From NCBI RefSeq assembly GCF_036321025.1, contig NZ_JAZAPB010000002.1, positions 496,001 to 560,000 on the forward strand: a stretch of 64,000 nucleotides of DNA. The letters run 5' to 3'. A model generated the notes under the pieces. It was given only the letters and a program-made list of their open reading frames with translations. It did no database searches and was not told where the DNA came from. The position numbers were made by a program, and so were the translations under genes. Below, in pieces: positions 25,728 through 34,990 of this stretch. Source of the stretch: Alteraurantiacibacter hainanensis (lineage in GTDB: Bacteria > Pseudomonadota > Alphaproteobacteria > Sphingomonadales > Sphingomonadaceae). Positions within the stretch are counted from its first letter, which is position 1. Each line of letters starts with the position of its first letter.

Positions 25728-25970
25728 GTCTACCATGACTATGGCGCTTACCTGCATTTCGCAGCCTGCGCCGCAATCACGCTGCTTGCCGCCTGGCCTG
25801 GCCGCTCGCCTCGGTATGCCATCGTCTCTGGGGTTAACCGCACCCCGTCGTCGCCTGACTTTGCTTTCGACGTCTGCGGCATTGCAGCCATGTTTCCATC
25901 GTCGCGGCCGTCCGGGGGCCAGTTCGGCGCTAGTTCCGTTCCCGTAGTGTCTCGCGCGCCTGCCGCATAA
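25728..25970 (+). pseudogene. Possible VanZ-like membrane protein remnant
   Basis: An 81-codon frame without a good start reads YGAYLHFAACAAITLLAAWP, then SSPDFAFDVCGIAAMF. VanZ-like proteins have a His in the first hydrophobic segment and an R-x-x-DF-x-x-D-x-x-G motif later; both echoes are present but the middle is missing. The surrounding 25622-26146 holds no intact gene I can support. VanZ-like genes are frequent near exopolysaccharide loci, so a decayed copy fits. Identification is tentative. Confidence 0.35.
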
Positions 25971-26146
25971 GGGGCTGTAGCGCCTTCCGCTCAGCCATAG
26001 TTTCGTACCAATATTCCTGTTGGCAAGGCGTGAGAAAGCTTGGCTCACACGCTCAACAACGCTAGCTAAAACAACTCGAAGCGAACGCGGAACGTGTTTT
26101 CGCTCACACACTCTCTCAGCATCATTGCAAGCGCAAAGGTTTTTCC

Positions 26147-27133
26147 ATGCAGCACAGAAATTACCGTCGCCAGCGCATACTCGTTACAGGTGGTGCCGGC
26201 TTCGTCGGCTCGCACCTGATTGACCGGCTGCTTGAACGCGGTGACGAGGTGCTGTGCGTCGACAACCTGTTCACCGGCGACAAGAGCAACGTCGATCATC
26301 TTGCCAATCACCCGCGTTTCGAGTTCATGCGGCACGACATCTGCTTCCCGCTCTATGTCGAGGTCGACCAGATCTACAATCTCGCCTGCCCGGCAAGCCC
26401 GATCCACTACCAGTTCGATCCGGTACAGACGACCAAGACCAGCGTCTCGGGTTCTATCAATATGCTGGGCCTCGCCAAGCGCGTGAAGGCTCGCATCCTG
26501 CAGGCCTCGACATCCGAGATCTATGGCGATCCCACCGTCCATCCGCAGCCGGAGAGCTACTGGGGTAACGTCAACACGATTGGCCCGCGCGCCTGCTACG
26601 ATGAAGGCAAGCGCTGCGCCGAGACGCTGTTTTTCGACTATTATCGCCAGCACAATCTCGACATCAAGGTCGTGCGCATCTTCAATACCTATGGCCCCCG
26701 GATGCATCCCAACGATGGCCGCGTCGTCTCGAATTTCATTATCCAGGCGCTACAGGGCGAGCCGATCACGATCTACGGCGACGGCGAGCAGTCGCGCAGC
26801 TTCTGCTACGTCGATGACCTCGTCGAGGGCTTCCTGCGGATGATGGATACAGGGTCTGATTTTCCCGGCCCGATCAATCTCGGCAATCCCAACGAGTTCA
26901 CCATCCGCGAACTGGCAGAGGCAGTGATCGACCTGACCGGTTCGAAATCGAAGCTGGTGCAGAAGCCGCTACCGCAGGACGATCCGCGGCAACGCCAGCC
27001 CGACATCTCTCTGGCCCGCGAGAAGCTCGACTGGGAACCCCAGACGCAGCTCCGCGAAGGTCTCACCAGGACCATCGCCTATTTCGACGAGATGCTTCGC
27101 GAGCGCGCAGTAGAAAGCGAAGAGCTGGTGTAA
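26147..27133 (+). CDS. UDP-glucuronate decarboxylase (UDP-xylose synthase)
   Basis: The 328-residue product is an extended short-chain dehydrogenase. It has the NAD-binding LVTGGAGFVGSHL (about 12-24), the UXS-type NLACPASPIHYQ (about 82-93), TSEIYGDP, and the catalytic Y-x-x-x-K in ACYDEGKRCAE (about 147-157). It converts UDP-glucuronate to UDP-xylose in the cytoplasm. UDP-glucuronate would come from the convergent dehydrogenase gene next door, so the pair forms a complete route from UDP-glucose to UDP-xylose. Confidence 0.9.
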   Translation: MQHRNYRRQRILVTGGAGFVGSHLIDRLLERGDEVLCVDNLFTGDKSNVDHLANHPRFEFMRHDICFPLYVEVDQIYNLACPASPIHYQFDPVQTTKTSVSGSINMLGLAKRVKARILQASTSEIYGDPTVHPQPESYWGNVNTIGPRACYDEGKRCAETLFFDYYRQHNLDIKVVRIFNTYGPRMHPNDGRVVSNFIIQALQGEPITIYGDGEQSRSFCYVDDLVEGFLRMMDTGSDFPGPINLGNPNEFTIRELAEAVIDLTGSKSKLVQKPLPQDDPRQRQPDISLAREKLDWEPQTQLREGLTRTIAYFDEMLRERAVESEELV

Positions 27134-27160
27134 CCGGGCAGATCAAGGCGCGCTCGCACC

Positions 27161-27181
27161 TTCCCGGCCTACGCCGGGGTG
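27161..27181. terminator. Candidate bidirectional hairpin between convergent genes
   Basis: CCCGGC (27163-27168) and GCCGGG (27173-27178) form a stem with loop CTAC. There is no strong T-tract, so intrinsic termination is uncertain. Confidence 0.4.
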
Positions 27182-27190
27182 GGCGTGGCC

Positions 27191-28495
27191 CTATCTTCCC
27201 ACGGCGACATATTTAAACCCGTGACCCTCGACGTCATCACGGGTGTAAAGGTTGCGCAGGTCGACGAAGACGAGGTCCTTCATCAGCCGCTTCAACCGGT
27301 CGAGGTCAAGAGCCCGGAACGTGTCCCACTCGGTCACGATCACGGCGGCATCGGCACCCTCCACGGCTTCGTATGGGCCGTCGCAATAGGTGACGTTGTC
27401 GATCACCTTTTTCGCCTGGTCCATGCCTTCGGGGTCGTAGGCCTTCACCTTGATTCCGGCATCCTGCAGAGCCTGGACGATGCTGATCGCCGGGCTGTCG
27501 CGCATATCGTCGGTGTTGGCCTTAAAGGTGAGCCCCAGCACGCCAACCGTCTTGCCGTGCTGTTCGCCGCCACCCAGCGCGTTGATGACCTTGCGGCCCA
27601 TGCCGCGCTTGCGCTGGTCGTTGCTGGCAACCACGCTTTCGACGATCCGCAGCGGGCTTTCGTAGTCCTGCCCGGTTTTCAGCAGCGCCAGCGTATCCTT
27701 GGGAAAGCAGCTGCCGCCATATCCGGGGCCGGGCTGGAGGAATCGGTTGCCGATGCGGCTGTCCATTCCGATGCCCTTGGCCACGTCGCGCACGTCGGCG
27801 CCCACTTTCTCGCACAGGTCGGCGATCTCGTTTATGAAACCGATCTTGGTGGCGAGGAAGGCGTTGCCGGCATACTTGGTGAGTTCCGCGGCACGGCGGG
27901 ACATCACCAGCATCGGGCTCTCGTTGCGGGTAAGCGGGCGATAGACCTCGCCTAGGACTTCCTCAGCATGCCTGTCGTTCACGCCGATCACGACGCGATC
28001 GGGCCGCTTGAAATCGTCGATGGCCGCGCCCTCGCGCAGGAATTCCGGATTGGATGCAACCGAAAATTCCAGGTTCGGCGCTTCCTCCCGGATGATGCGC
28101 TCCACCTCGTCGCCCGTACCCACGGGCACCGTCGACTTGTCGACGATCACCACGCCATTGGAAAGCAGCGGCGCCATCTCGCGCGCGGCGGCGAAGACAT
28201 ACGAGAGATCGGCATGGCCATCGCCGCGACGGCTGGGCGTGCCCACGGCGATGAACACGGCATCGGTCTTCGGCAGGGCCTCCTTCAGGTCCAGCGTGAA
28301 CGACAGTCGTCCCGCTTCCACGTTCTTGGCCACCAGTTCGTCAAGGCCCGGCTCGAATATCGGGATTTCGCCGCGCAACAGGGCGTCGATCTTCGACTGG
28401 TCCTTGTCGACACAGATTACCTCATGTCCGAAGTCGGCAAAACAGGCGCCGGAGACAAGGCCGACGTAGCCCGTGCCGATCATCACGATACGCAT
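27191..28495 (-). CDS. ugd: UDP-glucose 6-dehydrogenase
   Basis: I chose the ATG at 28495 (MRIVMIGTGYVGLVSG), preceded by an AAGGAG-type site; an in-frame start at 28564 would add 23 arginine-rich, unconserved residues. The 434-residue product has the Rossmann motif GTGYVGL, the catalytic Cys in GYGGSCFPKDT (about 254-264) and the C-terminal UDP-binding domain with GLTFKANTDDMRDSP. It oxidises UDP-glucose to UDP-glucuronate with two NAD+. It lies convergently to the decarboxylase gene and feeds polymer precursor supply. Confidence 0.93.
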   Translation of the reverse strand: MRIVMIGTGYVGLVSGACFADFGHEVICVDKDQSKIDALLRGEIPIFEPGLDELVAKNVEAGRLSFTLDLKEALPKTDAVFIAVGTPSRRGDGHADLSYVFAAAREMAPLLSNGVVIVDKSTVPVGTGDEVERIIREEAPNLEFSVASNPEFLREGAAIDDFKRPDRVVIGVNDRHAEEVLGEVYRPLTRNESPMLVMSRRAAELTKYAGNAFLATKIGFINEIADLCEKVGADVRDVAKGIGMDSRIGNRFLQPGPGYGGSCFPKDTLALLKTGQDYESPLRIVESVVASNDQRKRGMGRKVINALGGGEQHGKTVGVLGLTFKANTDDMRDSPAISIVQALQDAGIKVKAYDPEGMDQAKKVIDNVTYCDGPYEAVEGADAAVIVTEWDTFRALDLDRLKRLMKDLVFVDLRNLYTRDDVEGHGFKYVAVGR

Positions 28496-28865
28496 GAAAA
28501 ATGTTCTCCTTGAGCCCGCTCGGAAAGAGCGACGCTGCATTGCAGCACGGGCCCTCCCGCGCAACCGGAAAGTGTCGGCAATTCAGGAGCTAGCCAGAAG
28601 GATAGTGGTTCGTAGCTCTCGCCGGCGGGGAGACCGCCTTGATCCTTCAGCCAAGCCATTTTTCAGAATGTCGAAATAGCCGTCTTTTTGCATTTTCGGC
28701 TGCTATTCGACTCGGCCGGAAGGCGCGGCCAACTAGAAAATGTCAAACCTGGCTTTCGCGACCGGCAGGCGGCCCCCGGTCCTGCCCCCGCATGCACCCC
28801 GCCAGTTTTGAAAATCCTGTAAGTAGATGGCAGCCTCCCTGCCTCCGGATTGCATCGACCGATCG
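28496..28865. other. Intergenic, no gene seen
   Basis: No frame with protein-like content or an RNA-gene motif is visible. The region contains the upstream sequence of ugd. Confidence 0.4.
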
Positions 28866-29264
28866 CTAACGCCAGCGGCGTGCCAGCAGGAACAGGATGC
28901 ACGGCCAGAACACCGTGTTTGCAATATCCCAGAATGGCTCAAGGGGGTCTGGGGAAGGGCCGTTTATCCAGTCTACCAATTCGTTGAGAACCGCGAAGGC
29001 GGCAACCAGGGCGAGCGGGATTGGCGAACGGAACTTCCTGCGCAGCACCAGCGACGCCGCGACGAAAATGATCAGGCCGGCATGCACATGCAGCAGTTCC
29101 TGGCTGGCGCCTGTCCATGCCTCGATCGCGCGCTTGGCCTCGCCGGAGTAGGCGGCCGCGCTTTCAAGGTATCCCATTACTGTCATGGCTTTTGCGACAT
29201 TTCTCCAGGTCGTCATGCCTATGCCGTGCAGGTCCCCCCGACGCCAGAGCAATCGGCCATCCAT
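28866..29264 (-). CDS. Small three-segment membrane protein
   Basis: The product is 132 residues, or shorter if the later ATG codons (residue 17 or 28) are used. It has three hydrophobic segments, around AGLIIFVAASLVL, IPLALVAAFAVLNEL and IANTVFWPCILFLLA, and a conserved-looking NELVDW and DIANTVFWP pattern like VanZ-type proteins. I do not recognise a precise family. Alone on this strand between ugd and a DUF5681-like gene. Confidence 0.6.
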   Translation of the reverse strand: MDGRLLWRRGDLHGIGMTTWRNVAKAMTVMGYLESAAAYSGEAKRAIEAWTGASQELLHVHAGLIIFVAASLVLRRKFRSPIPLALVAAFAVLNELVDWINGPSPDPLEPFWDIANTVFWPCILFLLARRWR

Positions 29265-29353
29265 CTTTCACATTGTCGAACTTGCCTTTGCAACCGCAAT
29301 CGGCAGTCCGGCGTCGCCCGGCGGGCAGCCTCTCAAATTCGAAAATATTGCAC

Positions 29354-29818
29354 TTAGGCTCGGAGGTCGTCGGGTAGCAATAACTGCCTCAGGAACTCGA
29401 TCGCTTCGACCGACAACGGACCGCCACTGTCGATCTCTTCGATCGCCCGCTTCAGTTTGCGGCTCTCGTCCTGTTGCCGCCTGAAGCGCAAGAAGTCATC
29501 GGCGTCCCTGAACACGAGCAGCTGCGCGATATCGATTGCCCCCAGCGCCTTGAGCCGTTCGAGCAGGGCCAGCGCCTCTTTCGGCTTCGCCTGTTCCGCC
29601 TCGTCTATGATGCGCGCCGCGATGGCCTCGAAGCGCGTACCCTTGCGCTGGGTGCCGTCCGCGTCGGTCCATCTGGTCTGACGGGCCAGCTCCTTTGCCA
29701 GTCTGAAGTCGAGATCGCCCGGCGGATGCACCTCTTTGCGCGGTCGCCCGCCCGGATTGCCGCTCGTGCCTTTGGTGAACCGTCCGCGCGCATCGCGCCC
29801 GCTATCCTGCATGCCCAT
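29354..29818 (-). CDS. DUF5681-like protein
   Basis: I chose the ATG at 29818, six bases after AGGAGG. The 154-residue product opens MGMQDSGRDARGRFTKGTSGNPGGRPRK; GRFTKGTSGNPGGRP is the signature of the DUF5681 domain, often found in phage or mobile-element gene neighbourhoods. The remainder is charged and helical with a leucine-rich ALLERLKALGAIDIAQLLVF. Function is unknown. Confidence 0.7.
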   Translation of the reverse strand: MGMQDSGRDARGRFTKGTSGNPGGRPRKEVHPPGDLDFRLAKELARQTRWTDADGTQRKGTRFEAIAARIIDEAEQAKPKEALALLERLKALGAIDIAQLLVFRDADDFLRFRRQQDESRKLKRAIEEIDSGGPLSVEAIEFLRQLLLPDDLRA

Positions 29819-30435
29819 GATGGGCCTCCTTTCATCCAGCCATGTCGGTGTCGGTTGACCCGGCTGTCGGACAAAAGAGCAGGAACAGCTCCGTCTCGCG
29901 CCTGACACTGCACCTGCAGCGTGCCTGCTGCAAGCCTGTTTCGGGCCTGTTGCACGCCTGTTCCAGCCCCTGCTTTCATCCTGCCTTTCGTGGGTGTCGG
30001 GCCCGCGGCGCGGCGCGCGCGGGCCGTGCCACAACCGCGGCGGGGCGGCGAGGATATGATGGTATTTCAGGGGGATGGGGAGAGCGACGACCGGTTTTCG
30101 CGGGGGCGGGCAGGGCCCCCCTCGCGCGATAACGCGGCTTGACGCACCTGCCCTCAAGCAGCGCAGCGGTAGGGCACAAATGACCCTCAAGCAGCGGAAG
30201 CAAAGCTGATCAAAGGCCAACCGGTAGGGCTGCCAGGAACTGCAAGGAGGAGGCCAGCCGATCGGGCAGCGCACATGCTAGCGCGGTGCGCTGGTTCAGG
30301 AGCCGATGGCAGAGAGGCGTGCTTTTAGCGCGGCTTCCAAAACGAGTGGCCGTCGCAAGCCGAAACGGATCAACAAATAGCAAGTCAGCGGGCCCGGCAG
30401 TTGCCAAATTGGCGATCGATTAGTACCATTCCTGT
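29819..30435. other. Intergenic region with short direct repeats
   Basis: No supported gene. CCCTCAAGCAGCG occurs twice, at about 30152 and 30182. The inverted copy of the dispersed motif lies at 30117-30135. Confidence 0.4.
30117..30135 (-). repeat. Dispersed motif copy 5 (inverted)
   Basis: Read on the minus strand it gives CGCGTTATCGCGCGAGGGG, sharing 16 bases (GTTATCGCGCGAGGGG) with copy 2 at 5584 about 24 kb away. Confidence 0.65.
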
Positions 30436-30687
30436 GTGGCTATTCCCGACTTTGAGGCCAGCCAGCTTTTCGGCGATCCTGCCAGCGCTTTGCTTGGTTT
30501 CGGCGCTGTGGCGGCTTTGCTGGCCGTGCCTTACTGGGTGAAGGTCGGCGTATCGAGTGGGCGGCTTATCAGCGCGAACGGCCACGGTGCTCGCAGGGCG
30601 CTGGGAGCGGCCGCGCTCCTGACCGCGCTTGCCCTGGCATTGTGCGGGGGTGGTTACCTCTACGGACGACTGAACGGGCGCTTTTAG
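30436..30687 (+). CDS. Small two-segment membrane protein
   Basis: The 83-residue product starts at GTG and has two hydrophobic helices, ALLGFGAVAALLAVPYWV (about 18-35) and ALGAAALLTALALALCGGGYLYG (about 55-77). No family is recognised. No ribosome-binding site is obvious. The codon pattern looks protein-like but support is moderate. Confidence 0.45.
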   Translation: MAIPDFEASQLFGDPASALLGFGAVAALLAVPYWVKVGVSSGRLISANGHGARRALGAAALLTALALALCGGGYLYGRLNGRF

Positions 30688-31134
30688 CCCTCCTCGTTGC
30701 GATCCCAGGTCTCGCCGCAGGCATCATGGCTTGGCCGAGCTCGCTCGTGGAAAATGATCGTTTCAGGGGGTTTGGGCGAGGCGCGCCCAAACAGGTAGAG
30801 AGGAAAGACGCGCCTCCCATGACGAACGATCTTTGCGCGTGGTAAGTTCCACAACGTCGATAATCACAGTCAGATGGGCGAAGAGTGCAGCTTTGCGCAC
30901 CTCTACGATGGTGTCCCGGTGGCTTCAGCGACGTGCAGGCGTGTGTCATCGCGAGACGATTGAACAAGGCCCTCGGGACGCTGTTGAGTTTGGCGAAAAT
31001 ATTACCTAACAAGTCGTTAACCGTGAGCCCACAACCGGTCCGAAAACAGGGGGCTATGCGGTTCTCTCTCTCCCGCCCAGCGGTTGGGGAGGGGCGCCAA
31101 ACTGAAACACTCGGACCGATAGTAGAGGAATTCC
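30688..31134. other. Upstream region of the pilus cluster
   Basis: No gene seen. An AT-richer stretch at 30985-31020 and a GAGGAA ribosome-binding site directly before 31135 suggest the promoter and 5' leader of the pilus operon. Confidence 0.4.
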
Positions 31135-31695
31135 ATGAAAAAGCTTACCCTCGCACTCGCCGTCTCGTCTTTTGCCGTGGCCGCACCGGCTTTCGCCCAG
31201 AGCGAATCCTCTTCGGAAAGCTTCACCGTTTCGGCCGAAGTGCCGCAGGTCTGCGCGATGGCCGATATCGATGACGTCGATCTGGGCGAACTCGACATCA
31301 ATGCCAGTTCGGGTTCCGAAGCGCTTTCGCTGCTCAGCAATGCCGCCGGTGCGACCAACGACTTCTGGATCAGCTGCAACGACGCGACCACGCTGACCCT
31401 GTCGAGCGAAAACCAGGGCATGCGCAACACCAGCCGCGGTGCACCCACTGGCGATGACGCCGAACAGTTCACCAACAAGATCTTCTACAATCTTCGTCTG
31501 CTGAACTTCATTGATGGCGATCGTGCCAGGCAGCCAGTTTTGCGCACCGACCGCGATGCCTCCGCCAGCTTCCCTGGTTCGGAAATCCACCGCGAAGTTC
31601 GCGCCAGCATCACCGTGCTGCGTGACGACAATCCGCTGCTGCTGCTCGCCGGCGATTACGAGGACGTGGCGACCGTCGAGATCACCACCCTCTAA
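31135..31695 (+). CDS. Secreted putative pilus subunit
   Basis: The 186-residue product has a textbook signal peptide (MKKLTLALAVSSFAVAAPAFA, cleavage after AFA) and a mature part with two Cys residues (VPQVCAM and WISCNDA) as in SCPU or pilin folds, where a disulfide links strands. It is first in a cluster followed by chaperone and usher, the usual place of the major subunit, and is separated from them by a hairpin terminator that would keep its transcript the most abundant. It should be exported and polymerised through the usher. Confidence 0.65.
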   Translation: MKKLTLALAVSSFAVAAPAFAQSESSSESFTVSAEVPQVCAMADIDDVDLGELDINASSGSEALSLLSNAAGATNDFWISCNDATTLTLSSENQGMRNTSRGAPTGDDAEQFTNKIFYNLRLLNFIDGDRARQPVLRTDRDASASFPGSEIHREVRASITVLRDDNPLLLLAGDYEDVATVEITTL

Positions 31696-31720
31696 TACTA
31701 AAAGCAGCACGACAAGACTG

Positions 31721-31755
31721 GAGGGGGCTCGCAATGTCGCGCCCCCTCTTGTTTT
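31721..31755 (+). terminator. Intrinsic terminator after the first pilus gene
   Basis: GAGGGGGC (31721-31728) pairs perfectly with GCCCCCTC (31741-31748), followed by TTGTTTT. It lies between the subunit gene and the chaperone gene and probably acts as an attenuator. Confidence 0.75.
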
Positions 31756-31791
31756 ATGATTTTTCATAAATTTGGGCGAAGACTGCGGTCA

Positions 31792-32523
31792 ATGAGAATT
31801 CTTGCCAATCTGCTTGCCGTTATGGGACTGCTGCTCGCACCAGCCGTAGCGCAGGCTGCACGCGTTACTCCGATGGTCTTGGTCCTGGATGAGACCGGAC
31901 GCGGCGCGACCGGGCGCATCGAGGTCGCCAATACGGGAGACGAGCCGGTACCGTTCGAGGTTCTGATGTTCCGCGGCGAGATTACCGAGGAGGGCGAACT
32001 CTCGCTCGAACCTGCGGACGAGGATTTTCTCGTCTTTCCGCCCCAGGTCGTCATCGAACCGCTCAGGCAGCAGATCTTCCGCATCCAGTATATCGGCGAG
32101 GATCCCCTTGAGACGTCCGAGATCTTCTATGCCTCTATTCGCGAGGTTCCCGTCGCGCGGGAGCGCACAGGGGTTAACCTGCAGATCGTCTCCACCTTCA
32201 ACGTGCTGATCAATGTCGTGCCAGAAGGTGCGGAGCCGGAGCCTAGCCATACCGTGCTGGGCGTGGAGGACCGCGAGGGCCAGCCCGGCATTATCGTTCG
32301 TGTTGCCAACACGGGCTCGCGCTTCATCGCCGCCGGGCGCCTGAACTGGTCGATCGAGGGCCGGACCGGAACGGGCAATACCTACGAAAGGCAATACAGG
32401 TCCGCGGAGATCGGCAGTGTCATCGGCTATGGCGTCGTCCCGGCGGGCGGTGCAAGGCGCTTCTTCATTCCGACGCCCGAACTGCTCGAAGCGGAAACTC
32501 TCCGGGTGGAGATCGGAAGCTAG
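31792..32523 (+). CDS. Periplasmic pilus chaperone (PapD-like)
   Basis: I chose the ATG at 31792 because it opens a signal peptide (MRILANLLAVMGLLLAPAVAQA); an earlier ATG at 31756 sits on the terminator tail. The 243-residue product has the two-domain immunoglobulin pattern: VLDETGRGATGRIEVANTGDEP with a conserved N-terminal strand, FPPQVVIEPLRQQIFRIQYIG as the PapD G1-type edge, then a C-terminal domain. It should bind subunits by donor-strand complementation and deliver them to the usher that follows 21 bases later. Confidence 0.8.
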   Translation: MRILANLLAVMGLLLAPAVAQAARVTPMVLVLDETGRGATGRIEVANTGDEPVPFEVLMFRGEITEEGELSLEPADEDFLVFPPQVVIEPLRQQIFRIQYIGEDPLETSEIFYASIREVPVARERTGVNLQIVSTFNVLINVVPEGAEPEPSHTVLGVEDREGQPGIIVRVANTGSRFIAAGRLNWSIEGRTGTGNTYERQYRSAEIGSVIGYGVVPAGGARRFFIPTPELLEAETLRVEIGS

Positions 32524-32544
32524 TTTGCTTCCCGGGGGCAAGTC

Positions 32545-34980
32545 GTGATCTGGAGTGCGCTTCTAGCCACATCGGCTTCAGCTGTTACGATAGCGGCAGT
32601 CGACCTGCAGCAGGAACCGTTACCGCAATTCAGTCGCGAGGCGCGCGATCCGGTCATCCTTTCGTTGCCGATACTCTATCGCGGCCAAGTGCTGGGGGAG
32701 GTGCGAGCTCGTCTCGATCCGCGCGAGCCGGCAAGCGTCATGCTCGAGACTGGCTCGCTTCAGTCTGCGCTCGCGCCACTCCTGAACCCACAAGCGCAAT
32801 ATGATATCGCCCAGGTGCTTGAAGCCCGCGAATTCGTATCCGCTGCGCTTCTTGCAGACTCGGGCATCCTGGTTTCTTACGATCAAGGCCGACTTGAGTT
32901 CATCATCGAGCGGATCAAACCCGAGTTCGCCACGGTATCGTCCCTTGGTGCTACCGCGTATCGCGAAACTCCGGTCACAATGACACCCGAACGGACCAGT
33001 GCCTATCTCAATGTCTTGCCGGAGTTTCGGCTCGACGAATTCGATGAGCTCGAAGTTACTACCGATCTCTTCTTCGCCGCTCGGCATGACGGCTTCGTCC
33101 TCGAAGTCGACGGGGGATACGATGCGACGACGTTCGGTCCCGGCCTGTACCGGCGTCAGGCGCGCCTGCTGTATGATGTTCCGGACAGGTTCTTGCGATT
33201 GAGCGCCGGCGATCTGCGAGTGGAGAACCAGAGCCTGCTCGGGACGGCGTTTCTTGCCGGCGCCGCAATCGAAAAGGGACGCAGGATCTTCAATCCGTTT
33301 CTCCCGTTTCAGACCCTCGGACCACAGCAGGTCCTGATCGACCAGCGCAGCACTCTTGAGGTCTATTCGGGCGATACCTTGGTCGACACGGTCGACCTGG
33401 AGACAGGCGCCTACGACATCGGCACGATCCCTGCACGCTACGGCCTGACCGACGCGCGGCTGGTGATCGTCGATCCCGCCGGAACGCGACAGACGCTGGA
33501 TGCTGACCTCTTTTACGATCCTGCCGATCTGCAGGCTGGAGAAGACGAATACAGCTTTGCCCTCGGCTTTCCTGCGTCCAGCCTCAACTTCAACCCTCAA
33601 TACGCCAACGACCCGGCATTTTCGGGCCTGTATCGACACGGTGTATCGAACCGGCTCATCTTCGGCGGCGGCCTGCAGGCCACACAAGAATTTGCCGCCG
33701 TCTCAGCTGAGGCCACGATCAATCCGCAAATTGTGCCGGGCAGGGTTTCCTTGTCCACCGCGGTGAGTATCCGAGAGGAAAGGGTCGGTTTTGCAGGAGA
33801 AGTCCGCTATCTGCTCCTTGATAGCTACGCTGACGCGTTCGGCGACCTTTCCCTCTCGGCCAGCTATCAGTCGAAGGACTTTGTGAACCTCGCGCAGCGG
33901 CTGTCCGGGCTGACGACGGAATTTGCATCACTCAGCGCGAACTATTCCAAGAGGGTCACTGATCGCACGTCCATTCTCGCTGCCGTCTCGTACAATTCCC
34001 GTGCGCTTGGCGATGCTTTCTATCTTTCCTCGATCGAGGCTCTTCACCGCCTGAACGACAGGATCTTTATCCGCGGCGGATTTGAATACGGGACTTACGG
34101 CGGGGAGGATGCCAGCTTCGGCATTCGGCTGAGCATTACTGCGCGCCTGGGTGGCCGCAAGCGCGCTTCCGCTCGATTCTCCTCGGTACGCGACGTATAT
34201 TCTGCTTCCTTCACCCGCTCGGCGGAAGACCGGGTGGGCGGATACGGGTACGACTTGTCGGTGCGCAACGAGGCGGGGCGGCAGGAGGTCGATGCCAGCG
34301 GGACCTATATAGCCAACCGCTTCGAAGCGCGCGGCCTCCTCATTGCAGGGGGCGACGGCTTCGATGATTTCGGGAGCGATACGGCGCTGCGGCTGAACCT
34401 GGGCACCTCAATTGCAATGGCCGGAGGTGACGTCGCCATCGGTCGGCCAATTTTCGACAGCTTCCTGATCGCCGACACTGCGGCCGATCTCAGTGGCGCC
34501 GAGGTGATCGTCGGACGCAACATTCGCGAGAACGAGTACGATGCCCGTAGCGGCGCGCTTGGACCGGGTGTGCAACCGCGCCTCACTTCTTTCTCGAAAC
34601 AGGACATAAGCTACGACCTTGAGGGCGAGGCCGCCTTTGCCGACATCGGCACCGGCATCGCGACCGTCGAACCGTCCTACCGCAGCGGCTATCTGCTGGA
34701 AGTGGGGGCGGGCGGCAGCGCGAGTGCGACGGGAACCGCTTATCTTGGCGAGGACAGAGCCGCGCTCGTGCGTGGGCGCGTCGTCGCCGTCGACGACGCG
34801 GACTTCGAAGAGACCGAATTCTTCACCAACTCCGCGGGCCGGTTTGCCGTATTGGGACTCCGTCCCGGCAAGACCTACCGCTTGGTATCGTCAGAGGGCT
34901 TGGAGTACCAATTCACCGTGCCGGATGATGCGAACTTGCTGCGCATCGAACGTGCACAGCTTTCTAGGCCACCGGATTGA
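32545..34980 (+). CDS. Outer-membrane pilus usher (FimD-like)
   Basis: The 811-residue product starts at GTG with a short signal (WSALLATSASAVTIAA). It has an N-terminal periplasmic domain, then a long beta-rich barrel from about residue 150, including the usher-typical plug region GPQQVLIDQRSTLEVYSGDTLVDT (about 267-290, in two parts) with PARYGLTDARLVIVD after it, and C-terminal domains ending in a carboxypeptidase-like GRFAVLGLRPGKTYRLV. It forms the secretion channel and assembly platform. The next gene starts 10 bases downstream. Confidence 0.8.
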   Translation: MIWSALLATSASAVTIAAVDLQQEPLPQFSREARDPVILSLPILYRGQVLGEVRARLDPREPASVMLETGSLQSALAPLLNPQAQYDIAQVLEAREFVSAALLADSGILVSYDQGRLEFIIERIKPEFATVSSLGATAYRETPVTMTPERTSAYLNVLPEFRLDEFDELEVTTDLFFAARHDGFVLEVDGGYDATTFGPGLYRRQARLLYDVPDRFLRLSAGDLRVENQSLLGTAFLAGAAIEKGRRIFNPFLPFQTLGPQQVLIDQRSTLEVYSGDTLVDTVDLETGAYDIGTIPARYGLTDARLVIVDPAGTRQTLDADLFYDPADLQAGEDEYSFALGFPASSLNFNPQYANDPAFSGLYRHGVSNRLIFGGGLQATQEFAAVSAEATINPQIVPGRVSLSTAVSIREERVGFAGEVRYLLLDSYADAFGDLSLSASYQSKDFVNLAQRLSGLTTEFASLSANYSKRVTDRTSILAAVSYNSRALGDAFYLSSIEALHRLNDRIFIRGGFEYGTYGGEDASFGIRLSITARLGGRKRASARFSSVRDVYSASFTRSAEDRVGGYGYDLSVRNEAGRQEVDASGTYIANRFEARGLLIAGGDGFDDFGSDTALRLNLGTSIAMAGGDVAIGRPIFDSFLIADTAADLSGAEVIVGRNIRENEYDARSGALGPGVQPRLTSFSKQDISYDLEGEAAFADIGTGIATVEPSYRSGYLLEVGAGGSASATGTAYLGEDRAALVRGRVVAVDDADFEETEFFTNSAGRFAVLGLRPGKTYRLVSSEGLEYQFTVPDDANLLRIERAQLSRPPD

Positions 34981-34990
34981 GGACAAAAGC

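Noticed and set aside
25575..26111. Minus-strand 178-codon frame
   Set aside because: Arg-rich, no recognisable family, and overlaps the XRE gene end and VanZ-like remnant.
27179..27955. Plus-strand 258-codon frame over ugd
   Set aside because: Antisense shadow of a conserved dehydrogenase gene in GC-rich DNA.
30150..30200. CCCTCAAGCAGCG double repeat as an iteron array
   Set aside because: Only two copies and no replication gene nearby.
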